64,000 nucleotides of DNA from assembly GCA_934746785.1 (NCBI GenBank), contig CAKVFO010000002.1, positions 1 to 64,000 of the forward strand. Reading direction: 5' to 3'. The translations under genes were made by a program, and so were the position numbers. Of this stretch, positions 46,575-55,821 are shown in pieces. Source of the DNA: an uncultured Clostridium sp. (lineage in GTDB: Bacteria; Bacillota; Clostridia; Clostridiales; Clostridiaceae). Numbering within the stretch: position 1 is the stretch's first letter; each line of letters starts with the position of its first letter. A model generated the notes under the pieces. That model saw nothing but the letters and a program-made list of their open reading frames with translations, was not told the origin of the DNA and ran no database searches.

Positions 46575-47624
46575 ATGAGAGCAAAGCTAATTTTAGAAAA
46601 TGGAATGACTTTTAACGGAAAAGCTTTTGGATATCTTAAAGATAGCGTTGGGGAGGTTGTATTTACAACTAGCATGACAGGATATCAAGAAGTATTAACA
46701 GATCCATCATATTATGGTCAAATAGTAACAATGACATATCCGCTAATCGGAAACTATGGAATCAATCTTGAAGATATGGAGTCAAATAGTCCTAAAGTAA
46801 AAGGATTTATCGTAAGAGAAAAATGTAACCTGCCAAACAATTTCAGATGTGAATTAGAACTAGAGGATTTCTTAGAACAAAACAAAATAGTAGGTCTTGA
46901 AGGAATTGATACAAGAGCTTTAACAAAGGTATTAAGAAACAAAGGAACAATGAAGGGAATAATCGTTGTTGATGAAGCTGATGAAGATGAAGTCCAAAAG
47001 AGAATAGCAGAATACTCAAATGTTGATGCTGTGAAGAATGTAACTACAAAGAGTACATATACAATTGAAGGAGAAGGAAAGCACGTTGCAGTTTTAGACT
47101 TTGGTATAAAGACTAACATACTTAGAAACTTCCAAAAGAGAGGATGTAAGTTAACTGTATTTGGTGCAGATGTTACTGCAGAAGAAGTTTTAGCAGTAAA
47201 TCCAGACTTAGTATTCTTATCAAATGGCCCTGGGGATCCAGAAGATGTACCTCACGCTATAGAATGTATCAAAAACTTAGTTGGTAAGAAGCCAATAACA
47301 GGAATTTGTTTAGGACATCAACTTTTATGTTTAGCTCTTGGAGGAAAGACAGGAAAATTAAAGTTTGGTCATAGAGGAAGCAATCACCCTGTTAAAGATT
47401 TAGAAACAGGAAAGGTAACAATTACTTCTCAAAACCATGGATACGTAGTAGAAGAACTTCCAGAAGGTGTTATAGAAACTCATATTAATATTAACGATGG
47501 AACAGTAGAAGGAATGAGACATAAAACATTACCATTATTCTCAGTTCAATTCCACCCAGAAGCATCAGCTGGACCACAAGATAGTAACTACATCTTTGAT
47601 AAATTTTTAGAGTACGCATTATAG
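46575..47624 (+). CDS. carA: carbamoyl-phosphate synthase small (glutaminase) subunit
   Basis: Supplies ammonia from glutamine for carbamoyl phosphate, feeding pyrimidine (and arginine) synthesis. 349 residues. N-terminal CPSase-small domain ('TSMTGYQEVLTDPSYYGQIV'), then class I glutamine amidotransferase: 'SNGPGDPED', nucleophile elbow 'GICLGHQLL' (catalytic Cys), 'SQNHGY', and 'SVQFHPEASAGP' (catalytic His/Glu). ATG 46575 follows AAGGAGG. Thirteen bases separate it from carB. The PyrR leader points to the pyrimidine branch. Confidence 0.97.
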   Translation: MRAKLILENGMTFNGKAFGYLKDSVGEVVFTTSMTGYQEVLTDPSYYGQIVTMTYPLIGNYGINLEDMESNSPKVKGFIVREKCNLPNNFRCELELEDFLEQNKIVGLEGIDTRALTKVLRNKGTMKGIIVVDEADEDEVQKRIAEYSNVDAVKNVTTKSTYTIEGEGKHVAVLDFGIKTNILRNFQKRGCKLTVFGADVTAEEVLAVNPDLVFLSNGPGDPEDVPHAIECIKNLVGKKPITGICLGHQLLCLALGGKTGKLKFGHRGSNHPVKDLETGKVTITSQNHGYVVEELPEGVIETHININDGTVEGMRHKTLPLFSVQFHPEASAGPQDSNYIFDKFLEYAL

Positions 47625-47636
47625 GAGGTTGTTGAT

Positions 47637-50600
47637 ATGCCATTAAATAAAGATATTAAGAAAGTTTTAGTTATAGGATCAGGACCAATAGTAATAGGTC
47701 AAGCAGCAGAGTTCGACTATTCAGGAACTCAAGCTTGTGAAGCACTTAAAGAAGAAGGCAGAGAAGTAGTTTTAATTAACTCAAACCCTGCAACAATAAT
47801 GACTGATAAAGAAGTAGCAGACAAGGTATATCTAGAACCTTTAACTCTAGAATTTGTAGAAAAGGTTATAGCAAAAGAAAGACCAGATAGTTTACTTGCA
47901 GGAATGGGTGGTCAAACAGGACTTAACCTTGCAGTTGAATTACATGATAGCGGAATTTTAGATAAATATAATGTAAAAGTAATAGGTACTTCTATTGCAT
48001 CTATCAAAGAAGGTGAAGATAGAGAATTATTCAGAGATATGATGAATAGAATTGATGAACCTGTTATAAAATCAGAAATAGTAACTGATATGGAAACTGG
48101 ATTCAAGGTTGCGGAACAAATAGGATATCCAGTTATCGTAAGACCAGCTTACACTCTTGGAGGAACTGGTGGTGGTATTGCTGAAACAAGAGAAGAATTA
48201 GAGGTAATACTAGAATCAGGATTACAATTAAGCTCAATAGGGCAAGTACTTCTAGAAAAATCAGTTAAGGGATGGAAAGAAGTAGAATATGAAGTAATGA
48301 GAGATTCAGCTGGTAACTGTATAACAGTATGTAACATGGAAAACATTGACCCAGTTGGTATTCATACAGGAGACAGTATAGTTGTTGCTCCATCTCAAAC
48401 ATTATCAGATAAAGAATATCAAATGCTTAGAACAGCATCAATCAATATAATCAATGCAGTAGGAATTGAAGGTGGATGTAACGTACAATTTGCTTTAAAT
48501 CCAAACTCATTTGAATATGCTGTAATTGAAATCAACCCTAGAGTTTCAAGAAGTTCAGCTCTAGCATCTAAGGCAACTGGTTATCCAATAGCTAAGCTTG
48601 CAGCTAAGATAGCTTTAGGATATAGATTAGATGAAATTAAGAACGCAGTTACTCAAAAGACTTATGCATGTTTCGAACCAGCATTAGATTACGTAGTATG
48701 TAAGATACCAAAATGGCCATTCGATAAGTTCTTTGGTGCAGATAGAGAACTGGGAACAAAGATGATGGCGACTGGAGAAGTAATGGCTATAGGTGCAAAC
48801 CTTGAACAGGCATTATTAAAAGGTATTAGAAGTCTTGAAATAGGAAAATATTCATTAGAACATAAGAAATTCAGAGAATTAAGCATGGCTGAATTAAAGG
48901 AAAGAGTTGTTTCTCCTGATGATGAAAGAATCTTTGCTTTAGCTGAAATGCTTAGAAGAGAATATAGAATAGACAAGATAGCTAAGATAACAGGAATAGA
49001 TACATTCTTCATAGAAAAATTCAAATGGATAGTTGATGAAGAACAAAGATTAAAACTTAGTAAGATAGAAGATCTAGATAAAGAATGGTTATTAAAATTA
49101 AAGAAAAAAGGATTTTCAGATAAGGCTATAGCAGACATGCTAAAGGTTAGTCCTGATGATGTTTATAGATTAAGAGATATTTGGAACATAAAACCTTCAT
49201 ATAAGATGGTTGATACATGTGCAGGAGAATTCGAAGCATTATCTCCATACTACTACTCAACTTACGAAGAATATGATGAAGTTGAAGTTTCAGATAAGAA
49301 GAAAGTTATAGTTATAGGTTCAGGTCCAATTAGAATAGGTCAAGGTATCGAATTTGACTATGCTTCAGTACACTGTGTATTAGCATTAAAGAGAATGGGT
49401 ATCGAAACTATAATTGTTAACAACAATCCAGAAACAGTAAGTACAGACTTTAATATATCTGATAAGTTATACTTTGAACCATTAACTGAAGAAGATGTGT
49501 TAAACATAATAGAAAAAGAAAATCCAGATGGAGTTATCCTTCAATTTGGAGGTCAAACAGCAATCAAGCTTGCTAACTTCTTAAAGGAAAAGAATATACC
49601 AACTCTAGGAACTACAGCAGATCAAATCGATATGGCTGAAGATAGAGAAAAATTTGATGAGTTACTAGAAAAACTAGGAATATCAAGACCAAAGGGAAAA
49701 GGTGTATGGTCTGTTGAAGAAGGACTTGAAGAAGCAAGAAGATTAAGATTCCCAGTACTAGTTAGACCTTCATATGTAATTGGTGGTCAAGGTATGGAAA
49801 TCACTCATGATGAAGAAGAATTAGTTTACTACTTAGAAAATGCATTTGCTAAGGATAAGAAGAACCCAATACTTATAGACAAGTACTTAATGGGTAGAGA
49901 AATTGAAGTAGATGCTATCTCAGATGGAGAAAACATATTAATTCCAGGAATCATGGAACACTTAGAAAGAGCTGGAGTTCACTCAGGAGATAGCGTTACT
50001 ATGTATCCAACTCAAAATGTATCAGATGATATAAAAGCAAAAATCTTAGACTATACTAAGAAATTAGCTTTAGCTATAGGAATCAAGGGTATGATAAATA
50101 TTCAATTCATAGAATTTGAAGGACAATTATATGTAATTGAAGTTAACCCAAGAGCATCAAGAACAGTTCCATATATCAGTAAAGTAAGTAAAGTGCCAAT
50201 AGTTGACTTAGCAACTAAGATAATGTTAGGTGCTAAATTAACTGACCTAGGATATGGTACTGATATATATAAAGAGCCAGAATACGTAGCAGTTAAAGTT
50301 CCAGTATTCTCAACTCAAAAGTTACCAAACGTTGAAGTATCTCTAGGACCTGAAATGAAGTCTACAGGAGAAGTTCTAGGAGTAGGTAAGAACGTTAAAG
50401 AAGCATTATACAAAGGATTTATAGCAGCAGGAATGTTACCAGGTAAGGGAGATATACTTGCAACTATAAACAAACACGATAAGGCTGAATTCTTACCAAT
50501 GGCAGTTGAACTTTCAAAGCTTGGATATAACTTTGTAGCAACTGAAGGAACTTACAACCTTCTTAAAGAAGCTGGTGTAAATGTAAGAATGGTAAATAGA

Positions 50601-50840
50601 ATTGAAGAAAATAGCCCTAATATAATAGATGTAATTAACAACCAAGAAGTTGATTTAGTTGTTAATACTCCAACTAAGGCTAATGACTCTAAGAGAGATG
50701 GCTTCGTGATGAGAAGAGCTGCTGTTGAAAGAAATATAGGTGTAATAACAGCACTAGATACTTTCAGAGCTATCGTAGAAGTTAAGAGCGAAGGATTAGA
50801 AAATAAAAAGGACTTAGAAGTTTATAATATAGCTGAATAA
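47637..50840 (+). CDS. carB: carbamoyl-phosphate synthase large subunit
   Basis: Makes carbamoyl phosphate from bicarbonate, ammonia and 2 ATP. 1067 residues, full length. Two homologous ATP-grasp halves, each opening with a pre-ATP-grasp Rossmann motif ('[20 protein letters not shown]' and '[20 protein letters not shown]'), metal/ATP sites '[20 protein letters not shown]' and '[15 protein letters not shown]', an oligomerisation domain (about 400-550), and a C-terminal MGS-like regulatory domain (about 930-1060). ATG 47637 follows AGGAGG. Operon with carA, closed at 50851. Confidence 0.97.
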   Translation: MPLNKDIKKVLVIGSGPIVIGQAAEFDYSGTQACEALKEEGREVVLINSNPATIMTDKEVADKVYLEPLTLEFVEKVIAKERPDSLLAGMGGQTGLNLAVELHDSGILDKYNVKVIGTSIASIKEGEDRELFRDMMNRIDEPVIKSEIVTDMETGFKVAEQIGYPVIVRPAYTLGGTGGGIAETREELEVILESGLQLSSIGQVLLEKSVKGWKEVEYEVMRDSAGNCITVCNMENIDPVGIHTGDSIVVAPSQTLSDKEYQMLRTASINIINAVGIEGGCNVQFALNPNSFEYAVIEINPRVSRSSALASKATGYPIAKLAAKIALGYRLDEIKNAVTQKTYACFEPALDYVVCKIPKWPFDKFFGADRELGTKMMATGEVMAIGANLEQALLKGIRSLEIGKYSLEHKKFRELSMAELKERVVSPDDERIFALAEMLRREYRIDKIAKITGIDTFFIEKFKWIVDEEQRLKLSKIEDLDKEWLLKLKKKGFSDKAIADMLKVSPDDVYRLRDIWNIKPSYKMVDTCAGEFEALSPYYYSTYEEYDEVEVSDKKKVIVIGSGPIRIGQGIEFDYASVHCVLALKRMGIETIIVNNNPETVSTDFNISDKLYFEPLTEEDVLNIIEKENPDGVILQFGGQTAIKLANFLKEKNIPTLGTTADQIDMAEDREKFDELLEKLGISRPKGKGVWSVEEGLEEARRLRFPVLVRPSYVIGGQGMEITHDEEELVYYLENAFAKDKKNPILIDKYLMGREIEVDAISDGENILIPGIMEHLERAGVHSGDSVTMYPTQNVSDDIKAKILDYTKKLALAIGIKGMINIQFIEFEGQLYVIEVNPRASRTVPYISKVSKVPIVDLATKIMLGAKLTDLGYGTDIYKEPEYVAVKVPVFSTQKLPNVEVSLGPEMKSTGEVLGVGKNVKEALYKGFIAAGMLPGKGDILATINKHDKAEFLPMAVELSKLGYNFVATEGTYNLLKEAGVNVRMVNRIEENSPNIIDVINNQEVDLVVNTPTKANDSKRDGFVMRRAAVERNIGVITALDTFRAIVEVKSEGLENKKDLEVYNIAE

Positions 50841-50850
50841 TTAGTATAAC

Positions 50851-50896
50851 TAAAGGTGATTATTACAATTTGAAGTTGTAATAATCACCTTTTTAT
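50851..50896 (+). terminator. intrinsic terminator of carAB
   Basis: A 17-bp stem AAAGGTGATTATTACAA / TTGTAATAATCACCTTT with a short loop, then T residues. Confidence 0.95.
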
Positions 50897-50994
50897 ATAG
50901 AAAGTTTATATATTTTTTAGTAAGCAAATATTGAATATTACTTGTTTTTAGCAAAGATTAGAATAGATAATAAGTAGAAAAAGGCAAAATGTTC

Positions 50995-51043
50995 TTGACA
51001 TGCGAACAAAAGTTCGGGTATAATAACTACAGAACAAATGTTT
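50995..51043 (+). promoter_or_regulatory. LexA-controlled promoter (two SOS boxes)
   Basis: -35 TTGACA (50995-51000), 18-bp spacer, -10 TATAAT (51019-51024). A perfect palindrome CGAACAAAAGTTCG (51003-51016), fitting the Gram-positive LexA box GAACNNNNGTTC, fills the spacer. A second near match GAACAAATGTTT (51032-51043) lies just after the -10. This layout would give tight repression of the gene at 51060. Confidence 0.88.
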
Positions 51044-51059
51044 GCTTGGAGGAATGTAA

Positions 51060-51317
51060 ATGTATAATAATGATGTCTTTGTAAAATTAAATTTAAAAAA
51101 TATTGGAGAAGTTAGAAGTCTTATTGTAGATAAAAAAGGTATCTATGATAGCCATAATGGTAAATATATAATGTGCGCTGGTAAGTACGATAAGAATGGC
51201 TGGACAATAGTGTTTAAAGCTAAAAATTATAAAGAAGCAGAATACATAATAGACAACACACCTCTAAATAGAAGAAAAGAGATAGTAATGAATAATAACA
51301 CTGCATTAGCTTGTTAA
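51060..51317 (+). CDS. small SOS-regulated protein of unknown function
   Basis: An 85-residue soluble protein, rich in Lys, Asn and Ile, with no signal peptide, membrane segment or known motif. Blocks 'NIGEVRSLIVDKKGIYDS' and 'GKYIMCAGKYDKNGWTIVFK' suggest beta strands followed by a helix 'NYKEAEYIIDNTP'. It has one Cys at 40 and one at the C-terminus. GGAGGA at 51048-51053 precedes ATG 51060. The LexA promoter strongly implies induction by DNA damage; the function (division inhibitor, repair accessory, toxin) is unknown. Its stop overlaps the stop of the opposing HD-GYP gene by four bases. Confidence 0.8.
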   Translation: MYNNDVFVKLNLKNIGEVRSLIVDKKGIYDSHNGKYIMCAGKYDKNGWTIVFKAKNYKEAEYIIDNTPLNRRKEIVMNNNTALAC

Positions 51318-52423
51318 CTTTTTAATACATAATCAGTTTTAACCTCAGAAATCACTAATGAGAGCTCCTTAACTAAAGATATAGAGCTGCCTGTATTATT
51401 TCTGTTAGAACTCTCAATGATTTTTACGTTAGGGCGTAAAGGAAAATTAGTAGGTGTATCTTGGACAATACCAATATCACCGTTGCTAAGACATACAATA
51501 GTTCCAAAAGGAAAAGGTATCACAAGTCTTGAGAAAATTGAAACTAATTTATAATCAAACATAGAATTAGAATTAGCCATTATAAATTCGAGTGAATCAC
51601 TAGCTGAAAACGCACGTTTATATGATCTATCTGAAGTTAATGCATCATATACATCAGCTATAGAAACAATTCTAGATAATAAATGAATTTTATCACCTGA
51701 AAGTTGTTGAGGATAACCAGAACCATCTATTCTTTCATGATGTTCTAATATTATTGATAAAGTCTCATTATCTAAGTTAAAGTGATTTTTTAAATAGTCA
51801 TATCCTAATTTAGGATGCTTTTTTATAATAGCATATTCATCATCAGTAAGAGAGTCATTCTTATTTAGTATTTCTTTAGGAATAAATATTTTACCTATAT
51901 CGTGAAGAATGGCACCAATAGAAAGCCTAATTAAAGAATCTTTATCCAAATCTAAAGCAATTCCAAGGACTATAGAAAGTACAGCAACATTAACAGAATG
52001 CTGGTAAGTAAAATTATCTAAATTTTTTATATCAATTAGGTTAACAAGAATATTATCATTATCTAAAATATTATTTAAAATATCTTCAGCCAACGCTTTT
52101 ATCTTATTAAAATAAGTACTATTTTTTTTGTATACTTTTCTATTAATAGGTTCATTATCATTAATAGAATAGATATATGAAAATGTCTCTTTAAGTGTTA
52201 GTATTGTTTTTTCCCTTAGTTCAGGTTTTATAATATCTTCAATTTCATTTTTACTATAATCATCAATAATAGATAAGTAAAAAATATTATAATTATGAAG
52301 TTTTTTTAATATGTTGGAATTTAATATAGTTCCAGCTGTAAGAAGTGTTGAACCTTTATTACTATATAGAGTTTTACCTAAAACAGAACCATCAGGAATA
52401 CATTCTATTGGTACAGTTCTCAT
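51314..52423 (-). CDS. HD-GYP domain protein (cyclic di-GMP phosphodiesterase family)
   Basis: About 369 residues. An N-terminal region of about 120 residues of unclear family (a DUF3391-like position) precedes the HD-GYP domain with 'QHSVNVAVL', metal motif 'ILHDIGKIFIPKEIL', 'HPKLGYDYL', 'EHHERIDGSGYPQQL' (the HHE..DGxGYP motif) and 'IVSIADVYDALTSDRSY'. All expected metal and GYP residues are present, so hydrolysis of cyclic di-GMP is plausible. GTG 52432 is in frame but lies in the GAGGTG ribosome site; ATG 52423 is chosen. It has no DNA-binding or membrane part. Confidence 0.9.
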   Translation of the reverse strand: MRTVPIECIPDGSVLGKTLYSNKGSTLLTAGTILNSNILKKLHNYNIFYLSIIDDYSKNEIEDIIKPELREKTILTLKETFSYIYSINDNEPINRKVYKKNSTYFNKIKALAEDILNNILDNDNILVNLIDIKNLDNFTYQHSVNVAVLSIVLGIALDLDKDSLIRLSIGAILHDIGKIFIPKEILNKNDSLTDDEYAIIKKHPKLGYDYLKNHFNLDNETLSIILEHHERIDGSGYPQQLSGDKIHLLSRIVSIADVYDALTSDRSYKRAFSASDSLEFIMANSNSMFDYKLVSIFSRLVIPFPFGTIVCLSNGDIGIVQDTPTNFPLRPNVKIIESSNRNNTGSSISLVKELSLVISEVKTDYVLKS

Positions 52424-52657
52424 AATTAACACCTCACTTTAATTTAACAATACTAATTAATAATACTATTATTCAGAGTATTTTTTTATAAAACTTCATG
52501 AAATATATAAATTTATATCTCAAATTAATTATGTGTACTAATTAAAGTGTATAATAAAACGAAAATATGACAGCGTAGAATTTATTATTATATATAGATT
52601 TATTTAACAGAAAGTAATAAAATGATTATAGAAAAAAAGTAATTGGAGTGATATATT

Positions 52658-53431
52658 TTGAATAAAAAGAATATGCCAATAGGCTTTTTGGACTCTGGAG
52701 TTGGTGGACTAAGTGTATTAAGAGAGGCTGTTAAGCTTATGCCTAATGAGCATTATATATATTTTGGAGACTCAAAAAATGCGCCATATGGAGTAAAAAA
52801 AGTAGAAGAAGTAAAAGATCTAACATATAAGGCAGTAGAATTTTTAATAGATAAAGGTGCAAAAGCTATAGTTATTGCATGTAATACAGCTACAAGTGCT
52901 GCTGTAGCATCATTAAGGGTTACATATCCTTCAATGCCTATAGTGGGAATTGAACCAGCTGTTAAGCCAGCAGTTGAATTTAATAGAAAAGGTTCAATAA
53001 TTATTATGGCAACTCCTATGACATTGAAGGAGAAGAAGTTTAAGCATCTTATAAGTAAGTATGAAGATCGTGCTGATATTGTATCAATGCCTTGTCCTGA
53101 ACTTGTAGAGTATGTTGAAAGTGGAAATACTAGAGGCCAGGATGTAAAAGAATATTTAGAGAAAAAATTTAAAGAGTATAATAAGGATGGTATTGCAGCT
53201 GTTGTTTTAGGATGTACTCATTATCCTTTTGTAAAAGACCTTATAAAGGAAGTAGTTGGAGATGATATACCAGTTATAGATGGAGGTCTTGGAACTTCAA
53301 AAGAATTAAGAAGACAGCTTAAAGAACTAGATTTATTAACTGATTCAACTGAACAGGGAAATGTACAGATATTTAATTCAAGCAATGATAGTAATATGAT
53401 AGAAATAAGTGAAAGACTTTTAAATATGTAA
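52658..53431 (+). CDS. murI: glutamate racemase
   Basis: Makes D-glutamate for peptidoglycan. 257 residues. '[17 protein letters not shown]', '[11 protein letters not shown]', the first catalytic Cys in '[11 protein letters not shown]', the second in 'VLGCTHYPF', and 'PVIDGG' are all seen. Start is TTG 52658 after TTGGAGTG. Single gene with terminator. Confidence 0.95.
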   Translation: MNKKNMPIGFLDSGVGGLSVLREAVKLMPNEHYIYFGDSKNAPYGVKKVEEVKDLTYKAVEFLIDKGAKAIVIACNTATSAAVASLRVTYPSMPIVGIEPAVKPAVEFNRKGSIIIMATPMTLKEKKFKHLISKYEDRADIVSMPCPELVEYVESGNTRGQDVKEYLEKKFKEYNKDGIAAVVLGCTHYPFVKDLIKEVVGDDIPVIDGGLGTSKELRRQLKELDLLTDSTEQGNVQIFNSSNDSNMIEISERLLNM

Positions 53432-53436
53432 AGTAG

Positions 53437-53469
53437 AAGAACTTAGATTATTAATCTAGGTTCTTTTTA
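53437..53469 (+). terminator. intrinsic terminator of murI
   Basis: AAGAACTTAGATTA pairs with TAATCTAGGTTCTT (one wobble), then TTTTT. Confidence 0.85.
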
Positions 53470-53479
53470 AAAGTATATA

Positions 53480-53526
53480 TAAAGTGACTTCCTGCGCTAA
53501 AAAGTGTGGCGTCAGCCACTTGGTAC
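53480..53526 (+). repeat. dispersed intergenic repeat, copy F (right-half core only)
   Basis: AAAGTGACTTCCTGCGCTAA, AAAGTGTGGCGTCAGCCACT, TGGTA. The core CTTCCTGCGCT-AAAAG-GTGGCGTCA is kept with one C-to-T change; flanks are lost. Confidence 0.8.
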
Positions 53527-53563
53527 ATATAGAGAAAAAATATAAAAATACTTTGTTAAAATG

Positions 53564-53592
53564 TTGACAAAAGGAATAGATGTTGGTATTAT
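53564..53592 (+). promoter_or_regulatory. sigma-A-type promoter of the DUF4325 gene
   Basis: -35 TTGACA (53564-53569), 17-bp spacer, -10 TATTAT (53587-53592). Confidence 0.75.
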
Positions 53593-53643
53593 TATATTGT
53601 AGAAAGAATTTTCAGAATATTTAAAAAGGAAGGGGATTTAGCT

Positions 53644-53916
53644 ATGGAAATCGTAGTAAAGAATTTTTTAGGAGAACACTTTAATATTGAGGATGCAATA
53701 GTACTTAGAGACGAATTAAAAAAAGGAAATGGCAAAGATATAGTATTAAACTTTGAAGGAATAGAAAATGTACCAGCAACATTCTTTAACTGTTTATTTG
53801 GAGATTTTCTTTACGGAACAGCAAGAAAAGATATTTTTAACAAAATTAATGTGAAAAATTTATCAAATATAAAAGACTATTCAAGAGTAGTTTTAGGAAC
53901 TGCTTTTGTTAACTAA
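53644..53916 (+). CDS. STAS-like DUF4325 protein
   Basis: A 90-residue cytoplasmic protein with the DUF4325 pattern: 'GEHFNIEDAIVLRDEL', 'DIVLNFEGIENVPATFFNCL' and 'FGDFLYG'. The region resembles the anti-anti-sigma fold, without the phosphorylatable Ser being obvious. Family members often accompany a histidine-kinase-like ATPase; none adjoins it here. Own promoter at 53564; start ATG 53644 behind AAGGGGA. A 13-codon ORF follows. Confidence 0.8.
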   Translation: MEIVVKNFLGEHFNIEDAIVLRDELKKGNGKDIVLNFEGIENVPATFFNCLFGDFLYGTARKDIFNKINVKNLSNIKDYSRVVLGTAFVN

Positions 53917-53943
53917 AAAGTTAAACAAGCAAAGGAGAATATA

Positions 53944-53985
53944 ATGAGTTTCTTTAAAAGTAATCAGAATCACCGTTTAGTATAA
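53944..53985 (+). CDS. 13-codon ORF overlapping a terminator
   Basis: ATG 53944 lies 6 bases after AAAGGAG and reads MSFFKSNQNHRLV, then TAA. The last six codons lie in the 5' arm of the terminator stem at 53968. It may be a leader peptide or the remnant of a deleted gene. Expression not shown. Confidence 0.35.
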   Translation: MSFFKSNQNHRLV

Positions 53986-54005
53986 GTCCTAGATGGTGAT
54001 TTTTT
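53968..54005 (+). terminator. intrinsic terminator
   Basis: A 13-bp stem AATCACCGTTTAG / CTAGATGGTGATT (two wobbles), 8-base loop, then TTTTT. The left end of repeat copy G begins in the T-tract. Confidence 0.88.
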
Positions 54006-54040
54006 ACGTGTAAGAAATTTAAAACTTTTTTGATTTCTTG
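54004..54040 (+). repeat. dispersed intergenic repeat, copy G (short left-end fragment)
   Basis: TTACGTGTAAGAAATTTAAA and ACTTTTTTGA match the first 30 bases of copies A and E, then the similarity ends. Confidence 0.6.
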
Positions 54041-54127
54041 AATATACCTTCTTTTGTAGATATAATGAATTTAAAAGAATAGATATGATAATAATAGTAA
54101 TAGAAGAAATCGAAGGGAGAAATATAG

Positions 54128-54649
54128 ATGAAAAATCCAATAGTTACAATAAAGATGAAAAATGGTGGGGTTATAAAAGCAGAATTATACCCAGAAATAG
54201 CACCAAATACAGTAAATAACTTTATTTCATTAGTAGATAAAGGGTTCTATGATGGAGTAATATTCCATAGAGTTATTCCAGGATTCATGATTCAAGGTGG
54301 AGACCCAGATGGAAATGGGATGGGAGGCCCAGGATACAGCATCAAGGGAGAATTCTCAAGAAACGGATTCAAGAATGAATTAAAGCACAAAAGAGGAGTA
54401 TTATCTATGGCAAGAACTATGGATCCTAACTCAGCAGGAAGTCAATTCTTTATAATGGTTCAAGATTCACCACACTTAGATGATCAATATGCTTCATTTG
54501 GAAAGGTAATTGAAGGTATTGAAACAGCAGATGAAATAGTAAATGCTAAGAGAGACTGGGATGATAAGCCATATGAAGATCAAGTTATGGAAAAGGTTAC
54601 AGTAGAAACTTTTGGAGAAGTTTATAAAGAGCCAACAATAATAGAATAG
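54128..54649 (+). CDS. cyclophilin-type peptidyl-prolyl cis-trans isomerase
   Basis: A 173-residue cytoplasmic cyclophilin; no signal peptide. Catalytic region 'FHRVIPGFMIQGGDP' (R and F of the active site), 'GVLSMARTMDPNSAGSQFFI' and 'HLDDQYASFGKV'. ATG 54128 follows GAAGGGAG. The DUF3783 and HTH genes follow closely, a likely three-gene transcript. Confidence 0.95.
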   Translation: MKNPIVTIKMKNGGVIKAELYPEIAPNTVNNFISLVDKGFYDGVIFHRVIPGFMIQGGDPDGNGMGGPGYSIKGEFSRNGFKNELKHKRGVLSMARTMDPNSAGSQFFIMVQDSPHLDDQYASFGKVIEGIETADEIVNAKRDWDDKPYEDQVMEKVTVETFGEVYKEPTIIE

Positions 54650-54665
54650 TATTGGAGTGAAAGGT

Positions 54666-55013
54666 ATGCTTGAAAATAATAAGTGTGTTTTAGCTTATAA
54701 ACTTACTGATGAAGAGCTGGAAAAGCTTAGGATAGCAAACCTTAAAATAATAAAAGTTGTACCAGAAATGTGGGATATGAAAATAAATGATATAGTCATA
54801 GGTCTACGATTTCTTAAGTATACTGAAGATATGCCAAAAGAAAAATTTATTATATTTAATAACTGTGAGACTAAAGAATTATATGAATTAATTAAGCTTG
54901 TTAGGAGTGAAATTAAAGGTGGAATACTTGCTACTGTTACTCCTATAACATCAGAATGGACTTTGAAATTTCTTTTAAAACATTTAATTAGAGAAAGAGA
55001 TTTTATGTCTTAA
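54666..55013 (+). CDS. DUF3783 family protein
   Basis: About 115 residues, cytoplasmic. The C-terminal block 'ILATVTPITSEWTLKFLLKH' followed by 'LIRER' is the DUF3783 mark. GTG 54657 is in frame but overlaps the TTGGAG ribosome site, so ATG 54666 is preferred. Function unknown. Lies between ppi and the HTH regulator. Confidence 0.8.
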   Translation: MLENNKCVLAYKLTDEELEKLRIANLKIIKVVPEMWDMKINDIVIGLRFLKYTEDMPKEKFIIFNNCETKELYELIKLVRSEIKGGILATVTPITSEWTLKFLLKHLIRERDFMS

Positions 55014-55033
55014 TACTAGGAAGGAAGATAATT

Positions 55034-55732
55034 ATGAGTAGAGTTGGGGAGAAGATAAAAGAAGCTAGAGAAAAAACAGGATTAACTCAAAAAGTACTTG
55101 CTAAAAAACTTGGTGTAGCAGAAAAGTTTATAAATGAAGTTGAAACTGGTAGAAGAGTAGCACAAGAAAATTTCATAGATAGAGCAGCTAAAGTATTAAA
55201 TGTAAATCTAAATGATATAAGTATGGTAGTAACAGATGAAGCTTTAATGGAAGAAAGAAAAGAAGCTAAACTTCATGCTAAGGAAGATAAGAAAACTGCT
55301 AAAGTTATAGCAAGAACTTTAGGGGAAACTTCAGAAGTATGGACAGAAGCATTCTCATCAGTTTTAAAGACTGTAAATATATATGATTACAGCTTAAAGA
55401 ATACTTTTGGAAGCAAAGAATTACCTAACCGTTCAAATAAGGTAGAAGGATTTGCAGCTGATAAGGTATTATATTTAAAGATAGCTGATAATGATATGTC
55501 AGGTTTTAGAATAATGAAAGGTGATATAGCTTTCGGACACCTAGTTAAAGAAGCAGAGAACGGAATATTCCTTGTTGAATCAAAAGGTAAAAGAGTTATA
55601 AGAGAAGTTAAACTATTAGGAAATAATAGAGCTTTACTTATAAGCAATGCAGGGTCTGTTATGACTGAAACTGTAGAATTAAATAATATAAAGATTATAG
55701 CTAAACTAGAAAGAGTTGAAATAGCTTTATAA
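55034..55732 (+). CDS. XRE-type HTH regulator with S24/LexA-like C-terminal domain
   Basis: A 232-residue protein. N-terminal helix-turn-helix (about 5-60): 'KIKEAREKTGLTQKVLAKKL' and 'GVAEKFINEVETGRR'. The C-terminal part (about 140-232) resembles the S24 peptidase-like fold of LexA/CI repressors: 'KIADNDMSGFRIMKGDIAFG' has a Ser at the nucleophile position, but the expected Lys appears as Arg in 'KGKRVIREVKLLG'. So it is likely a non-cleaving relative. ATG 55034 follows AAGGAAG. Targets unknown. Terminator at 55748. Confidence 0.8.
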   Translation: MSRVGEKIKEAREKTGLTQKVLAKKLGVAEKFINEVETGRRVAQENFIDRAAKVLNVNLNDISMVVTDEALMEERKEAKLHAKEDKKTAKVIARTLGETSEVWTEAFSSVLKTVNIYDYSLKNTFGSKELPNRSNKVEGFAADKVLYLKIADNDMSGFRIMKGDIAFGHLVKEAENGIFLVESKGKRVIREVKLLGNNRALLISNAGSVMTETVELNNIKIIAKLERVEIAL

Positions 55733-55747
55733 TAATAGAAATAAGAT

Positions 55748-55795
55748 AGAGCAGGCAGTATAGTTGTTTTGGAACTATACTGCCTGCTTTTTCAT
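55748..55795 (+). terminator. intrinsic terminator
   Basis: A 15-bp stem GCAGGCAGTATAGTT / AACTATACTGCCTGC with a short loop, then TTTTT. Confidence 0.95.
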
Positions 55796-55821
55796 ATATT
55801 GATATTATTAATTTTTTAGGA

